In this document: positions 1 through 9,352 of the stretch, one piece after another
Position numbering within the stretch: the stretch's first letter is position 1
Layout of the letters: the number at the start of each line of letters is the position of its first letter
Assembly (NCBI RefSeq): GCF_014595945.1
Contig: NZ_JABXWU010000008.1
Coordinates: 1-64,000 of the forward strand
From: Alkalibacillus aidingensis
Lineage (GTDB): Bacteria; Bacillota; Bacilli; Bacillales; Alkalibacillaceae
Reading direction: 5' to 3'
Length of the DNA stretch: 64,000 nt
The notes under the pieces: generated by a model
Database searches by the model: none
The model's input: only the letters and a program-made list of their open reading frames with translations
Told to the model about the DNA's origin: nothing
Program-made: the position numbers and the translations under genes

Positions 1-20
1 ACAACAATTAACATAATAAA

Positions 21-62
21 CCCCAGATAGGGGACTTTTTATTTTAAGTCCACTAACTGGGG
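21..62. other. Two-step hairpin at the left edge
   Basis: CCCCAG (21-26) pairs with CTGGGG (57-62) and GGACTT (32-37) with AAGTCC (46-51), with a small internal loop. No U-tract follows on the minus strand, so terminator function after psuG is possible but not shown. Confidence 0.45.
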
Positions 63-82
63 TATAGTTCATATAAAGGAGG

Positions 83-120
83 CTGCTTTTTCGACAAATT
101 TCGGGAAGTGACAGGCACCC
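83..120. repeat. REP-like palindromic element next to psuG stop
   Basis: The stretch contains TTTTTCGACAAATTTCGGG followed by AAGTGACAGGCACC and ends on the psuG stop codon. From memory this is a dispersed intergenic motif in several Bacillaceae genomes. Only one copy is visible in this window, so calling it a repeat rests on that recollection. Confidence 0.35.
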
Positions 121-1019
121 TAAAAGGCAATCTTTGCAGCGACTTCAGCGTTATGGTATACCAACGCTAAGTTTGTTTCTAGGCTTTTTCCTTCTGTTAG
201 GGTTTTGACTTTGCTTAGGATAAATGGTGTGACGTCTTTTCCGGTGATGTTTTGTTCTTTAGCTTGTTGTAAGGCTTCTTGAATAATGGTTTCCATTTCA
301 TTAAAGTCTAAAGCTGATTCCTCTGGTACAGGGTTCGCTACGACTGCCCCACCATTAAGTCCAAGCTCCCATTTTGTTTGAAGCATTTTGACTACATCTT
401 CAGGTTGATCAATCTGATAATCTACACCGAACTGACTCTCACGTGAGTAGAAGGATGGGAATGTATCTGTTTGATAACCAATCACAGGTACACCATGAGT
501 TTCTAGGTACTCAAGTGTTCGACCAATATCTAAAATGGATTTCGCACCTGCACAAACTACAGCTACATTTGTTTGGGCTAACTCTTGAAGGTCAGCTGAA
601 ACATCCCAAGTGACTTCGCCTTCTCTATGAACACCACCAATACCTCCAGTAGCAAAGACTTTAATGCCAGCTAACTCTGCAGCTATCATCGTGCCTGCAA
701 CCGTAGTTGCCCCCATTTCCTTCTGAGCAATGACATGGGCAAAATCGCGTCGGCTCACTTTATGGACATTTTCTGAAGTAGCAAATTGCTCTAATTCATC
801 CTCTGTTAGACCAATTTTAACTTTTCCATCCATTATCCCGATTGTTGCAGGTACAGCCCCATGATCACGGATAATCTTTTCTACCTTTTTAGCCATCTCT
901 ACATTTTCTGGATAAGGCAATCCATGAGAAATGATCGTTGATTCAAGAGCAACGACAGGTCGGTTTTCAGATAATGCTTTCGATACTTCATCTGTATAGG
1001 CTAAATATTGTTTCATCAT
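120..1019 (-). CDS. psuG: Pseudouridine-5'-phosphate glycosidase
   Basis: Cytoplasmic enzyme that reversibly splits pseudouridine 5'-phosphate into uracil and ribose 5-phosphate. It has the family motifs [11 protein letters not shown] near residue 24 (the Glu matches the catalytic Glu of the family), [11 protein letters not shown], and [13 protein letters not shown], whose Lys matches the Schiff-base residue. Length is normal for PsuG. The upstream kinase gene ends in TGATGATG, so the ATG at 1019 overlaps its stop and translation is probably coupled. A GGAG lies 5 nt upstream. A TTG at 1022 and an ATG at 1016 are also in frame. Together with psuK this degrades free pseudouridine. Confidence 0.95.
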   Translation of the reverse strand: MMKQYLAYTDEVSKALSENRPVVALESTIISHGLPYPENVEMAKKVEKIIRDHGAVPATIGIMDGKVKIGLTEDELEQFATSENVHKVSRRDFAHVIAQKEMGATTVAGTMIAAELAGIKVFATGGIGGVHREGEVTWDVSADLQELAQTNVAVVCAGAKSILDIGRTLEYLETHGVPVIGYQTDTFPSFYSRESQFGVDYQIDQPEDVVKMLQTKWELGLNGGAVVANPVPEESALDFNEMETIIQEALQQAKEQNITGKDVTPFILSKVKTLTEGKSLETNLALVYHNAEVAAKIAF

Positions 1020-2107
1020 CAAAACTCCTTTGCTATTTCAGTTATTTTTTCAGGGTTCAATTCCTCTGCACACGACTGATTGGATTGCAACGTTAACACG
1101 GAGCTAGCCATTCCCAATTTGCAAGATTCACCTAGTGTTTGCCCATTCAAATGGCCATAAAGCAACCCTGATGCAAAAGCATCTCCAGCCCCCGTCACAT
1201 CAACTACATCAATAGTCTGCGCTGGGATTAGGGCCTGCTCATTTTCTGAGTAATAATAAACGCCCTGATCACCGAGGGATAAGACAACCTGGCTGACCCC
1301 TTTAGCTAAGATATTTTCACAGGCCTTTGGATAATCTTCTGGACTTGAGACCTTAACCCCAGAGAGAACTTCAGCTTCGTCCCTGTTCGGCAGAATCGTA
1401 TGAACTCCTGTTAAATCGTTAGGTAACTTTTCTGCTTTAATTGAAGACACGGGGTCCAAAAATAAAGAAATCCCTTGTTGCTGACACTTATTGATAATTG
1501 TTTGTAAGCTGTCTGATGGGATGTTCGTATCAACAAAAATGGCACGGGATGTGGCGATCTCCTTCCACATAGAATTAATCATCTCCGGAGTCACTTCATT
1601 ATAGATTTCCATATCCGCCATGGAGACCACTAACTCACCAGAATGATCAAGAAAAGCTGTATAGGTACCTGTTCGTTGAGTAGGTAAGGTCATTACTTGA
1701 CTGATGTCTATTCCAATTTTTTTGGATGATTCTTTTAACCACTCACCGTCCTTATCCTGACCAACAAATGTTGCAAGCTTAGGTTCTAAATGTAAACGGG
1801 CTAAATTTTCTGCAACATTTCTAGCAACCCCACCTAATGACTCTTCAGATCGTACGGGGTTAGACGTATTCATTCTCGCTTCTTGAAGGGCATACGCTTT
1901 ACGGTCAATATTAGCTCCACCAATACAAGTAACAATTGGTTGGTCATTTAATACATAAGCACGACCTTTTATTTCACCAGCGTTTATTAGTTTTTTGATG
2001 TAGTTAGCCACTGCTGGCCTGGAGATGCCCACCTTTTCAGACAACTCCTGCTGGGAGATAAAAGGGTTCAACCGAATCTGGTGTAAAATCTGTTGTTCTT
2101 TATTCAA
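1019..2107 (-). CDS. psuK: Pseudouridine kinase with N-terminal HTH
   Basis: PfkB/ribokinase-family kinase that makes pseudouridine 5'-phosphate, the substrate of the adjacent PsuG. Residues 1-55 form a winged helix-turn-helix ([22 protein letters not shown]), as in YeiC-type and related sugar kinases with a regulatory domain. The kinase domain follows and carries the signature [16 protein letters not shown] near the C-terminus with the catalytic Asp. A GGGGGGGAG ribosome site precedes the ATG at 2107. The HTH suggests the enzyme may also regulate its own operon, and three copies of a short repeat lie just upstream (2158-2207). First gene of a two-gene operon with psuG. Confidence 0.92.
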   Translation of the reverse strand: MNKEQQILHQIRLNPFISQQELSEKVGISRPAVANYIKKLINAGEIKGRAYVLNDQPIVTCIGGANIDRKAYALQEARMNTSNPVRSEESLGGVARNVAENLARLHLEPKLATFVGQDKDGEWLKESSKKIGIDISQVMTLPTQRTGTYTAFLDHSGELVVSMADMEIYNEVTPEMINSMWKEIATSRAIFVDTNIPSDSLQTIINKCQQQGISLFLDPVSSIKAEKLPNDLTGVHTILPNRDEAEVLSGVKVSSPEDYPKACENILAKGVSQVVLSLGDQGVYYYSENEQALIPAQTIDVVDVTGAGDAFASGLLYGHLNGQTLGESCKLGMASSVLTLQSNQSCAEELNPEKITEIAKEF

Positions 2108-2157
2108 AGTACTCCCCCCCTTTTTCTTTAGAAATAAAACGCTTACAAACCATCACA

Positions 2158-2207
2158 ACAAAAGTTTAATACACAAACTTTTGTTTGTAAAGGAAAACAA
2201 AAGTTTA
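2158..2207 (-). promoter_or_regulatory. Triple CAAAAGTTT repeat, candidate operator of psuKG
   Basis: CAAAAGTTTAA (2158-2168), AAACTTTTGTTT (2175-2186) and ACAAAAGTTTA (2197-2207) are alternating inverted copies of the same 9-mer, 50-100 bp upstream of psuK. The position and symmetry fit a repressor site, plausibly for the HTH of PsuK. This is inference. Confidence 0.45.
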
Positions 2208-2299
2208 GGGTTCATTTAATTGGGGGGGTTAAGTGATGAGTAGTCCTTCATGTGAATAACTCAGTGGTGGTAAACATATTTATTTAATGGGGGGATTTA

Positions 2300-2380
2300 A
2301 TGAATAGATTAATTGGTGGCACTATTATTATTGCCATTTTAATTTGCGCGATTACCATTTTCGTGAACATGGCTCAGTAG
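2300..2380 (+). CDS. Small single-pass membrane protein, 26 aa
   Basis: A short ORF starts with MNRLIGG and continues with a hydrophobic stretch (TIIIAILICAITIFV). A GGGGGGA ribosome site lies 4 nt before the ATG, and a good intrinsic terminator follows 34 bp after the stop. The site, the membrane span and the terminator together support a real small gene. Function unknown; I do not recognise the family. Confidence 0.55.
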   Translation: MNRLIGGTIIIAILICAITIFVNMAQ

Positions 2381-2414
2381 ATTAATAGAAAACTGTATAG
2401 AAAAAATTAAATTT

Positions 2415-2446
2415 CGTTCGGGGTGCTACTCTGAACGTTTTTATTT
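2415..2446 (+). terminator. Intrinsic terminator after the 26-aa gene
   Basis: Ten-base-pair stem 2415-2424 with 2428-2437 (two G-U pairs) and a 3-nt loop, followed by TTTTTATTTT. Confidence 0.7.
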
Positions 2447-2563
2447 TAAGAATTAATGATGGGCATAACTTGTGGTGTTGTAGCTATAACTTTTTAGACA
2501 ACATCCAAGATGTCGTTATTTACTTGGAGAGAAAGTTAAAACAAACCCTACCTCAAAAAAGCA

Positions 2564-2593
2564 AAAAAAGAGACGAATAACGTCTCTTTTTTT
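2564..2593. terminator. Bidirectional terminator
   Basis: AAAAAAGAGACG, loop AATAA, then CGTCTCTTTTTTT. The stem is flanked by A and T runs and lies just past the stop of the minus-strand gene at 2599, so it can serve both strands. Confidence 0.75.
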
Positions 2594-2598
2594 ATATA

Positions 2599-4446
2599 TT
2601 ATTCTTGCCAAATGTCATCAATATCATAAAAGATTATGTCCACTTTCCAATCATCCTCATTTTCTAATTTGACTCGGTGATAAATTTCATAACCTTCTCG
2701 TGTGGTCACAACCACTTCAGGTTCATTGTGATATGGTTCCTCATGACGATGATGAATCTTCACATCATGAATGCCATGCCCGTTATGAGCTCCTTCATAC
2801 ATGTTATTGAATCCTTGACTGACATCTCCACCTTCTAGTTCTTCCTCATTTTCAAAAAAGTTTGTCTTATTTTCACCAAGGACGCTCAGGAGGAGTTCTT
2901 CATCTTCTTGTTCAATAGCATAAAAATAAAATTGAATGACCTCTTTCGCTGTCAATCTATCTTTTGCTTGATATTCTTCTACATCCAGTTCATATGGTTC
3001 TAGTTTTTCATCTTCTTCGTTTGAATCATCCGTTTCTTCTTCTGCTACGACCTCTTCTTCTTCTTCGCCATTCTTTTGCACCTCTTCTGAAAGGTGTAAT
3101 TCCCTTAGTTTATTTTCATCAAACCATTTCATCGACTCCATAAGGAGCATCATTTTATCATAATCAATTCTATCATAATCAAAGGAAAAATAGACTTCTA
3201 AATACTTATGCTCCGACAGTTCATAAAGAAACATATAGCCACTTTCTGGTTGTTCTTCGTCTTTGATTGCCCTTTGAAAAGCAGTATAACGGTCCTCCCT
3301 TACTTGGCCATCCCATGCGGAAAATACATCATCATAAACGAAGTGAAGCATACGATTTTTTTCACCTTCGTCTTCTGTTTCTAAGTTCTGTACATGGTTC
3401 TTTTTTTCGTTAGTGTCGATATCTACTATTTCAAAAAACGAAAAACTAGGAGTGAAAGATGGCAAATAATTAAAAGAAAATTCATTTACAGACATTTCTA
3501 AACGAACCCCTTCTAATGCTTCTTTGCCTTCATATAGATACCGTTCATACTCATAAGTTTCTTTATCTTCGATTTGATACATAAAGCGTTCCTCAATTTG
3601 TTCTTCTTCCGCCAAACCTTCGCCTACGTATTCAAACATGTCCGGTAGATAAATGCCTGCAATATCGTCATGCGTGTATTCCACTAGAGGAATATCATAA
3701 TCATCTTCGGTTCCCTCGAAATATACGTGATACGGTTTATTTTTTAATCCATTAGCTTCATAATAGGCATCGGTATTAAAAGACTTGGCTAATTCATCGA
3801 TATTTTCTTTGGTATACTCATGTTCTTCTTCAAAGTCAACGACAAAGGCTAATTCAATAACCTCACTAAAACGGTCAAAATCTTTGCGGTAGCGATACTC
3901 CCTCTCAGACCCATTTTCTTCTAGGTAATAATCCCATTTCTCTTCTAATATTGGGTCCTTAATCGGAAGAGAGGTAGGGTTATCACCTCTCGTATGACCT
4001 ACATATCGCATTTCATAGCTATCATTAAACGGTTCGTTGTCTATCAATCGCACCTTGATTTCAGAAAAAGGTTCGGGTAATTCATATTCTTCGAATTCCT
4101 CTTTACCTGTTGTGAGTCGCTTATCCTTATTATTGGTTTGTCGAGCATCTTTTGGAAAACGAAGGCCATGGGAAATATACTCGCTATCATAAGTTTCTAG
4201 TTCAACTTCTACTTCTTCACCGTTTTCATCTTTTAATGTAATGGTATCGCTTGTATTATAATATTTGAGTTCTTCATAGAATTCTTGTTGTTCGTCTGAA
4301 AGATAAGAACTAACTTCACTTTCTTGTTCCTCTTTTGAATCGTCAGAATTGTTTCCTTCATTGTTTTCAAGTGATTCTCCTCTTTCCCCTTCAGTGATAG
4401 AAGGGGTCAACCACCACACACCTCCAAGGATTAGGATAAACATCAT
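2599..4446 (-). CDS. Large acidic membrane-anchored protein, unknown function
   Basis: 615 aa from the ATG at 4446. An N-terminal hydrophobic segment (FILILGGVWWLTPS) is followed by a very Asp/Glu-rich ectodomain, as expected for an exported halophile protein. Residues about 455-500 form an acidic linker (EEEEEVVAEEETDDSNEED), and the last ~115 residues look like a separate small alpha+beta domain resembling the NTF2-like fold. The ATG at 4446 has only a weak AGGA. An in-frame ATT at 4482, 4 nt after GGGGG, would add INKKTLSIGL before the hydrophobic stretch and give a more normal positively charged signal anchor. No family recognised; no operon partner. Confidence 0.75.
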   Translation of the reverse strand: MMFILILGGVWWLTPSITEGERGESLENNEGNNSDDSKEEQESEVSSYLSDEQQEFYEELKYYNTSDTITLKDENGEEVEVELETYDSEYISHGLRFPKDARQTNNKDKRLTTGKEEFEEYELPEPFSEIKVRLIDNEPFNDSYEMRYVGHTRGDNPTSLPIKDPILEEKWDYYLEENGSEREYRYRKDFDRFSEVIELAFVVDFEEEHEYTKENIDELAKSFNTDAYYEANGLKNKPYHVYFEGTEDDYDIPLVEYTHDDIAGIYLPDMFEYVGEGLAEEEQIEERFMYQIEDKETYEYERYLYEGKEALEGVRLEMSVNEFSFNYLPSFTPSFSFFEIVDIDTNEKKNHVQNLETEDEGEKNRMLHFVYDDVFSAWDGQVREDRYTAFQRAIKDEEQPESGYMFLYELSEHKYLEVYFSFDYDRIDYDKMMLLMESMKWFDENKLRELHLSEEVQKNGEEEEEVVAEEETDDSNEEDEKLEPYELDVEEYQAKDRLTAKEVIQFYFYAIEQEDEELLLSVLGENKTNFFENEEELEGGDVSQGFNNMYEGAHNGHGIHDVKIHHRHEEPYHNEPEVVVTTREGYEIYHRVKLENEDDWKVDIIFYDIDDIWQE

Positions 4447-4560
4447 TAGTCCTATACTTAATGTTTTTTTATTGATAAAAATTCAACCCCCTTATAATTT
4501 AAAAAAATTCAAAATAATGCAATTGTATTAAATTCCCTCTAATACTAACCTTTGGATTAA

Positions 4561-4785
4561 TATCCGTCAATACTTACAATTGGTTTAATGATTGGTGTTG
4601 CTTCACATATTTTTGGAGATTACATAACGAAACGAGGTGTTCCACTACTTTATCCTCTTAGCAAACGTTATTTCCGATTCTTTATATCGTTTAGAACAGG
4701 ATCTGAGACTGAGAGGCTAGTCGTGATAGGTTTAGTGGTTATAAATGTTTGGTTGGTAATGGATATGGTTCAAAGCTTTTATTAA
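4561..4785 (+). pseudogene. Remnant of a YdjM/DUF457-type membrane metal-dependent hydrolase
   Basis: The frame from 4561 (just after a TAA) reads about 75 residues with GVASHIFGDYITKRGVPLLYP and a later TGSETERLVV. This is the C-terminal pattern of YdjM-like membrane hydrolases (sH..D..T..Gv.ll.P and tGS..E). Full members are around 200 aa, and no sequence for the N-terminal half is visible upstream in any frame. The only ATG (4588) lies inside the domain and lacks a good ribosome site. Most likely a 5'-truncated remnant. Confidence 0.6.
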
Positions 4786-4824
4786 ACAGTTGTATAGACA
4801 TACTTGAAACTAAAAGAGTCACTA

Positions 4825-5148
4825 TTATTTTGAGGGTCTCTGGAATTTAATGAGTGGCTCTTCTTCATTACTCAGCTCCGTGAATAAAGGATAAATAGAG
4901 ATTGCAGATACGATGACAGAAAAAACGACTAAAATGATTCCCCATACAGATAAGCTGAAGATTAAACTAGAGAAAATAATTATAAATGGGGTGATGAGAT
5001 TAATCACGGCACCAATTTTATTGGTCTTCTTGGATAAAAACTGTGTTTCACCACAGTGAGGGCAAGTCAGTCTTGTATCGAGGGTAAACAATCTTCTACA
5101 TGTCTGCTTCCAAGTCCACCTAGTTGAGCAAAGCTGACAAGTTGGCAT
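4825..5148 (-). CDS. Small zinc-ribbon membrane protein (CXXC-20-CXXC family)
   Basis: 107 aa from the ATG at 5148, preceded by AAGGGA; an upstream in-frame TTG at 5166 is less likely. The N-terminus has CQLC near residue 4 and CPHC near residue 32, a two-CXXC treble-clef pattern typical of the TIGR04104-type family of Bacillaceae. Two adjoining transmembrane segments follow (residues ~48-92) and a short charged tail. Function unknown. It stands alone, upstream of and divergent from the restriction gene. Confidence 0.7.
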   Translation of the reverse strand: MPTCQLCSTRWTWKQTCRRLFTLDTRLTCPHCGETQFLSKKTNKIGAVINLITPFIIIFSSLIFSLSVWGIILVVFSVIVSAISIYPLFTELSNEEEPLIKFQRPSK

Positions 5149-5247
5149 GAAGTCACGTCCCTTCAAAATTACGATAACTTTATAATAATGCGATGTTTAA
5201 TATTTTTACACTTAGAGTTAGATGGTCATGGCACGGTTGAATGAACT

Positions 5248-5276
5248 AGTAATTTCCAATTCAGTTTTGCTATAAT
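5248..5276 (+). promoter_or_regulatory. Probable promoter of the restriction gene
   Basis: A perfect TATAAT lies at 5271-5276. The hexamer 17 bp upstream (AGTAAT) is far from the -35 consensus. A strong -10 with a poor -35 fits a promoter that needs an activator such as the XRE protein of this locus. This is inference. Confidence 0.4.
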
Positions 5277-5358
5277 AGGAGTTAAGCATTATAGAAAAAC
5301 TAATTAAGACCATTATCGAACATTTTTTATTCCACCATTTATTGAGAGGTGTATTGAA

Positions 5359-7251
5359 TTGCTTTGTCCATATTGTAACGATTCTTCAGGTGAATTTAAG
5401 AGATCAAATCTAACCCACAAGGTTCAACATTCCATTTGCAAAAATTACTTCAAAATTTGTCCGATTTGTGAAACAAAATATGCAGAATCTGATAATTATA
5501 ATCATCAGAATGTAAAATTAGTTTATGATTTAAAAGCAATAACTGATTGTATGGTTTGTCATCAAGCATGGTTGCCCGACTTCCCAACCTCATGGACGCG
5601 TTCTTTCACCAATATTGATAAAATTTACGAAGTACTTCAAGACATCTTCAAAAATGAACAAAAATTAATTGATGCAGATACACTTATGAGAATACAGAGA
5701 AGTCACAATGGAGTTGTGTTTAATCCAGACCGTGCGAAACTTAGAGGTGTAGAGAAATATTGGAGTGGATCTGGTCTAAGGAGAATGAATGAGTACATTA
5801 ATGTGCTTAGGAATATGTCCTTTCTGAAAAAAGACAACCTCAATGATGTTAAGCATGAAATTACTTATTTAGGTAATCAGCTAGCTACAAGTGAATCTGA
5901 GAAAGATATGTTTGTTTATTTTGTGCTTGGTTTTATTAATATCAAAATAAATAACGGCTACCAGCAGCCCACTAAAAAGAGTTTATACCAACATTTTAAA
6001 ATTCGATTTTTACACAACTTATTACACATAATAAATTATGTCCATTCAAATTATGGTGTTGGTGCATCTAAATATCAAATTGGTCTCTCATTCCTTGCAC
6101 GAAACGATGAAGAATACGAAAGAAAAGTTAAAGAGTATATTAATAATTATTCGAGTGAAGTATTGAAAGATACCTTTTTTCAAGATGAAGCAGAATTAAA
6201 TCGTGCAGTCGTTTCAACCTTCTTAAATGTTTTAGGATCTCTAGGTGTTGTGACTAAAAGAGGGGACGAATACTTTCTTTCAGACTTTGGTGATGAACTA
6301 TTACAATTTCTTAATCAAAGACCAGCCATATGGTATGAAGATCTCGAAGAATATATAGCTGATTCTGGTCGTGATCCTAATTATATCTTTGCTAAGTTAA
6401 TGATCTGGCGACTCGTACAAAACAACCTTCTTGATGAAGAAAAGGTGGACTTTGACCTCCAGGAAATTAATTATATAATTAGCGAGATAACCGGTCGTGA
6501 AGATATTAAGGATATTCATATAAACTTATTTTACGATGAACCGTTATATAAAGACTCGTTAAGAAACACTGAGGATGTAATAAATTACTTATTAAGCAAT
6601 ACTTCTAATATAGATAAAGACGAAGTCATTGAGCTAACACTCATATTACAATCGGTTTGGTATGAACAACTGGCAGATATTTTTGATCTACACAAAGATG
6701 AGATTATGCCATTTATCCAAGAGTCAGATAAAAGCTTATTTCAGAAAAATCAACAAAGTGGTAGAAAGTGGCATGATGAGGCGCTTGGTTATTTTAAAGA
6801 GTTAGGCTTTCATATACAAAACTATAGTGACAACCCAGTATTTAGTGATATAGATATCGACCAATTGAAAATTATGCTCCCCGGTGGTACAACTCATAAT
6901 CCTGATATGTTAATCAATGATGAAAACTTCGGCCCTGAGGATTGTATTCTGGTAGACGCAAAGGACCAAAATTCAATCAATAACGAACTACCAAAGTTAT
7001 TTGGATATAATATGTATTCTAAAGATCCGAGAGTAGATAATTTTACGATTATAGCCCTAAAAGGTAGCCTACCCGAATCAACTAAAATTCGTTTGGATTC
7101 ATATAAAGCACAATTTGACAGAATCACTATTGTGGAGGAAAAAGCCTTAAAGAAACTAAGTTCCTCAAGGCTTAGTAAGGATGAAATCTTATCTCTTCTT
7201 ACTCCAAATCATGAAGTGAAAGTTATTTCAGAAGATGATTTAAACCAATAA
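5359..7251 (+). CDS. Putative Type II restriction endonuclease (zinc finger plus PD-(D/E)XK)
   Basis: 630 aa, TTG start with GAGAGGTG upstream. Three CXXC pairs (Cys3/6, 34/37, 64/67) form an N-terminal zinc-binding region. The middle is helical with winged-helix-like parts. The C-terminal ~160 residues look like a PD-(D/E)XK nuclease: KWHDEALGYFKELGF, then Pro-Asp at about 515-516, then VDAK with Asp533 and Lys535. The gene is tail-to-tail with two m5C methyltransferases and overlaps the last 12 bp of the nearer one. An N-terminal recognition part plus a C-terminal cleavage domain, with two methyltransferases, suggests a Type IIS-like enzyme for an asymmetric site. Specificity cannot be read from sequence. 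Confidence 0.72.
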   Translation: MLCPYCNDSSGEFKRSNLTHKVQHSICKNYFKICPICETKYAESDNYNHQNVKLVYDLKAITDCMVCHQAWLPDFPTSWTRSFTNIDKIYEVLQDIFKNEQKLIDADTLMRIQRSHNGVVFNPDRAKLRGVEKYWSGSGLRRMNEYINVLRNMSFLKKDNLNDVKHEITYLGNQLATSESEKDMFVYFVLGFINIKINNGYQQPTKKSLYQHFKIRFLHNLLHIINYVHSNYGVGASKYQIGLSFLARNDEEYERKVKEYINNYSSEVLKDTFFQDEAELNRAVVSTFLNVLGSLGVVTKRGDEYFLSDFGDELLQFLNQRPAIWYEDLEEYIADSGRDPNYIFAKLMIWRLVQNNLLDEEKVDFDLQEINYIISEITGREDIKDIHINLFYDEPLYKDSLRNTEDVINYLLSNTSNIDKDEVIELTLILQSVWYEQLADIFDLHKDEIMPFIQESDKSLFQKNQQSGRKWHDEALGYFKELGFHIQNYSDNPVFSDIDIDQLKIMLPGGTTHNPDMLINDENFGPEDCILVDAKDQNSINNELPKLFGYNMYSKDPRVDNFTIIALKGSLPESTKIRLDSYKAQFDRITIVEEKALKKLSSSRLSKDEILSLLTPNHEVKVISEDDLNQ

Positions 7252-8244
7252 TTTGGTTTTCTGTAAAACCTCTGCTATCCGGGTTGCTAGTGAAGAGATG
7301 ACTGGAACAACAACGCTATTTCCTATTTGTTTATAACTTTGTTGATTATTTGGTTTAATATCGAACCATTCGGGGAAACCCATTAGTTTTAGGCATTCCT
7401 TTTCAGTTAACTTACGTTTATGCTTGACCACAACCGGTATATTATTTCCTCCTGTTCCCATTTTTGCTGTTAAACAGGGGGAAATGCCAGTTGAGGATAA
7501 GTGGCAACGAGAAGGTCTTATGTTATTAGCGATTATTGGATAATCATCATTATATTTATCGCTTCCTTTAAACTCTTCTAGGAACTTCTCAATGTTCTCC
7601 TGTGCCTTCTGTGAAACTTCATATTCTTTGATTTCTTTATCAGAAATGATTTCATTGAGAGTAAACTCAAGTTCTTTTGTATTAGGAAATTCAAAAATTA
7701 GCTGCGATGAGTTATCTGGCTTTTTAGGACTTTGATTGAATAGGACACCTAGCCCCTTCTTGAATCCCACACAGTACCACCTGTTCCGATTTTGTGGAAC
7801 TCCATAGTCTTTTGCGTTCATAATCTTAAACTCAGCGTGATAACCTAATTCATCCAAAGTATTCATAATAGTATCTATTGTTTTTCCATGATCGTGACTT
7901 GTAATACCTGAAACATTTTCCAAAATAATAGCTGAAGGTTGCTTGTCTCTTATGATCCTTGCTATTTCAAAGAAAAGTGTTCCTCTAGTATCTTCGAATC
8001 CTTTTCGATAACCTCCAATTGAAAATGGCTGACAAGGAAATCCAGCACATAAAACATCATGATCAGGTATATTGGAACTAGGAATTTTAGTAATATCTCC
8101 ATAAGGCTCATCCTTAAAGTTCTTTTCGTAAACTTCTTTAGCATGTGAATCTATTTCAGAGGAAAAGACACATTGTCCCCCTGCTTCCTCAAAGGCGATC
8201 CTAAATCCACCTATTCCAGCAAATAAATCTATAAATTTAAACAT
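7240..8244 (-). CDS. DNA cytosine-5 methyltransferase
   Basis: 334 aa with the conserved m5C order: motif I FIDLFAGIGGFRIAF, motif IV AGFPCQPFSIGG with the catalytic Cys, motif VI LENVSG, motif VIII QNRNRWYCVG, a variable target-recognition region, and motif X QIGNSVVVPV. Its ATG at 8244 overlaps the end of the upstream methyltransferase by 8 bp, so the two are co-translated. It protects one strand or half of the site cut by the adjacent nuclease (inference). Its stop lies inside the 3' end of the convergent restriction gene. Confidence 0.93.
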   Translation of the reverse strand: MFKFIDLFAGIGGFRIAFEEAGGQCVFSSEIDSHAKEVYEKNFKDEPYGDITKIPSSNIPDHDVLCAGFPCQPFSIGGYRKGFEDTRGTLFFEIARIIRDKQPSAIILENVSGITSHDHGKTIDTIMNTLDELGYHAEFKIMNAKDYGVPQNRNRWYCVGFKKGLGVLFNQSPKKPDNSSQLIFEFPNTKELEFTLNEIISDKEIKEYEVSQKAQENIEKFLEEFKGSDKYNDDYPIIANNIRPSRCHLSSTGISPCLTAKMGTGGNNIPVVVKHKRKLTEKECLKLMGFPEWFDIKPNNQQSYKQIGNSVVVPVISSLATRIAEVLQKTKLLV

Positions 8245-9340
8245 AATTTTTCACCTTTTCTAGAAAGCGTTCATAAATGGAGTTGGCTATTGATTCAACG
8301 ACGTTAACTGTTACGGCGTTACCTGCCTGTTTATACAATTGAGTGTTGCTAAGATTGGCTTCAAGTAATTTTTGATAGGTAGAAGTTGAAAACCCCTGTA
8401 ATCTAAAGCTTTCAAATGGGGTAATTTTCCTGATGCGATAGTTATTTGAATCATTTACCAGGATCTTAGCAGCATCGGTTCTTGCAAGAACTGTTGGTGC
8501 AATACCATGAGGACTATAAACTCTTCGCTGCCTCTCATTATCATTGTGCAGTGATTTAGGTATATCAAAAAGTTTAACAATCTTGTCGCTTTCTTCTGAT
8601 ATATCAGTCACTTGACCAATTTTGTTTAATTTTTCAACGATCATGTCATCAAGGAAGAAGCTTTCTGGAACGTTACTTTCTAGTATAGATTGGATATTAG
8701 AGATTTTAGAATCCTTGTGAACATTCGGATTGAAATTAAAGTTGAACGTGTTGATCGAGTTTGTCTCGTTAAAGTGTTGTTTTATTTTATTAACTTGATT
8801 AGATGAACTAGTTTGTTCCCACGGTTCTAAAGGTCCGTCTAAAACTCCTATAATATAAGTTCTTTCTCTATTTTGAGGAACACCATAATCCTTTGAATTA
8901 ATAATATCGAAGTCAATGGAATAGCCTATGTCACTTAGCACTTGTAAGATCGTTTTAATCGTATTGGTTTGATCATGGGAAATTAAGTTTTTAACATTTT
9001 CTAGTAAAACATATTTTGGTTTTTTCCAATCTAAAATTCTAGCAATATCAAAAAACAGGGTCCCTCTTGTATCTTCAAACCCAAGACGTTTCCCAGCAAC
9101 GCTAAATGCCTGACATGGGAATCCTGCGGTAAGTAGATCATGATCCGGAATTAGGAATTCATGTATTTCAGTAATATCACCTTCTGGTTTAAATCCAAAA
9201 AGAGTTTCATAGGAATACTGAGCAAACTTATCAATCTCTGAACTAAAAACTAATTCCGTTTCAATTTTGCTATTCCTAAGTCCGAATTCAAATCCACCAA
9301 TTCCGGAAAATAACGAGACTACTTTAAGCTTTTTATTCAT
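8237..9340 (-). CDS. DNA cytosine-5 methyltransferase (second of pair)
   Basis: 367 aa with motif I KVVSLFSGIGGFEFGL, motif IV AGFPCQAFSVAG, motif VI LENVKN, motif VIII QNRERTYIIGV and motif X KQAGNAVTVNVV. The target-recognition region (~residues 170-290) is unlike that of the neighbour, so the two enzymes probably methylate different strands or sequences. Start at ATG 9340, 12 bp after the regulator's stop, with GGTGAT as ribosome site. Two m5C enzymes beside one nuclease is the layout of Type IIS systems such as HgaI. Confidence 0.93.
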   Translation of the reverse strand: MNKKLKVVSLFSGIGGFEFGLRNSKIETELVFSSEIDKFAQYSYETLFGFKPEGDITEIHEFLIPDHDLLTAGFPCQAFSVAGKRLGFEDTRGTLFFDIARILDWKKPKYVLLENVKNLISHDQTNTIKTILQVLSDIGYSIDFDIINSKDYGVPQNRERTYIIGVLDGPLEPWEQTSSSNQVNKIKQHFNETNSINTFNFNFNPNVHKDSKISNIQSILESNVPESFFLDDMIVEKLNKIGQVTDISEESDKIVKLFDIPKSLHNDNERQRRVYSPHGIAPTVLARTDAAKILVNDSNNYRIRKITPFESFRLQGFSTSTYQKLLEANLSNTQLYKQAGNAVTVNVVESIANSIYERFLEKVKNYV

Positions 9341-9352
9341 AAAATCACCATC

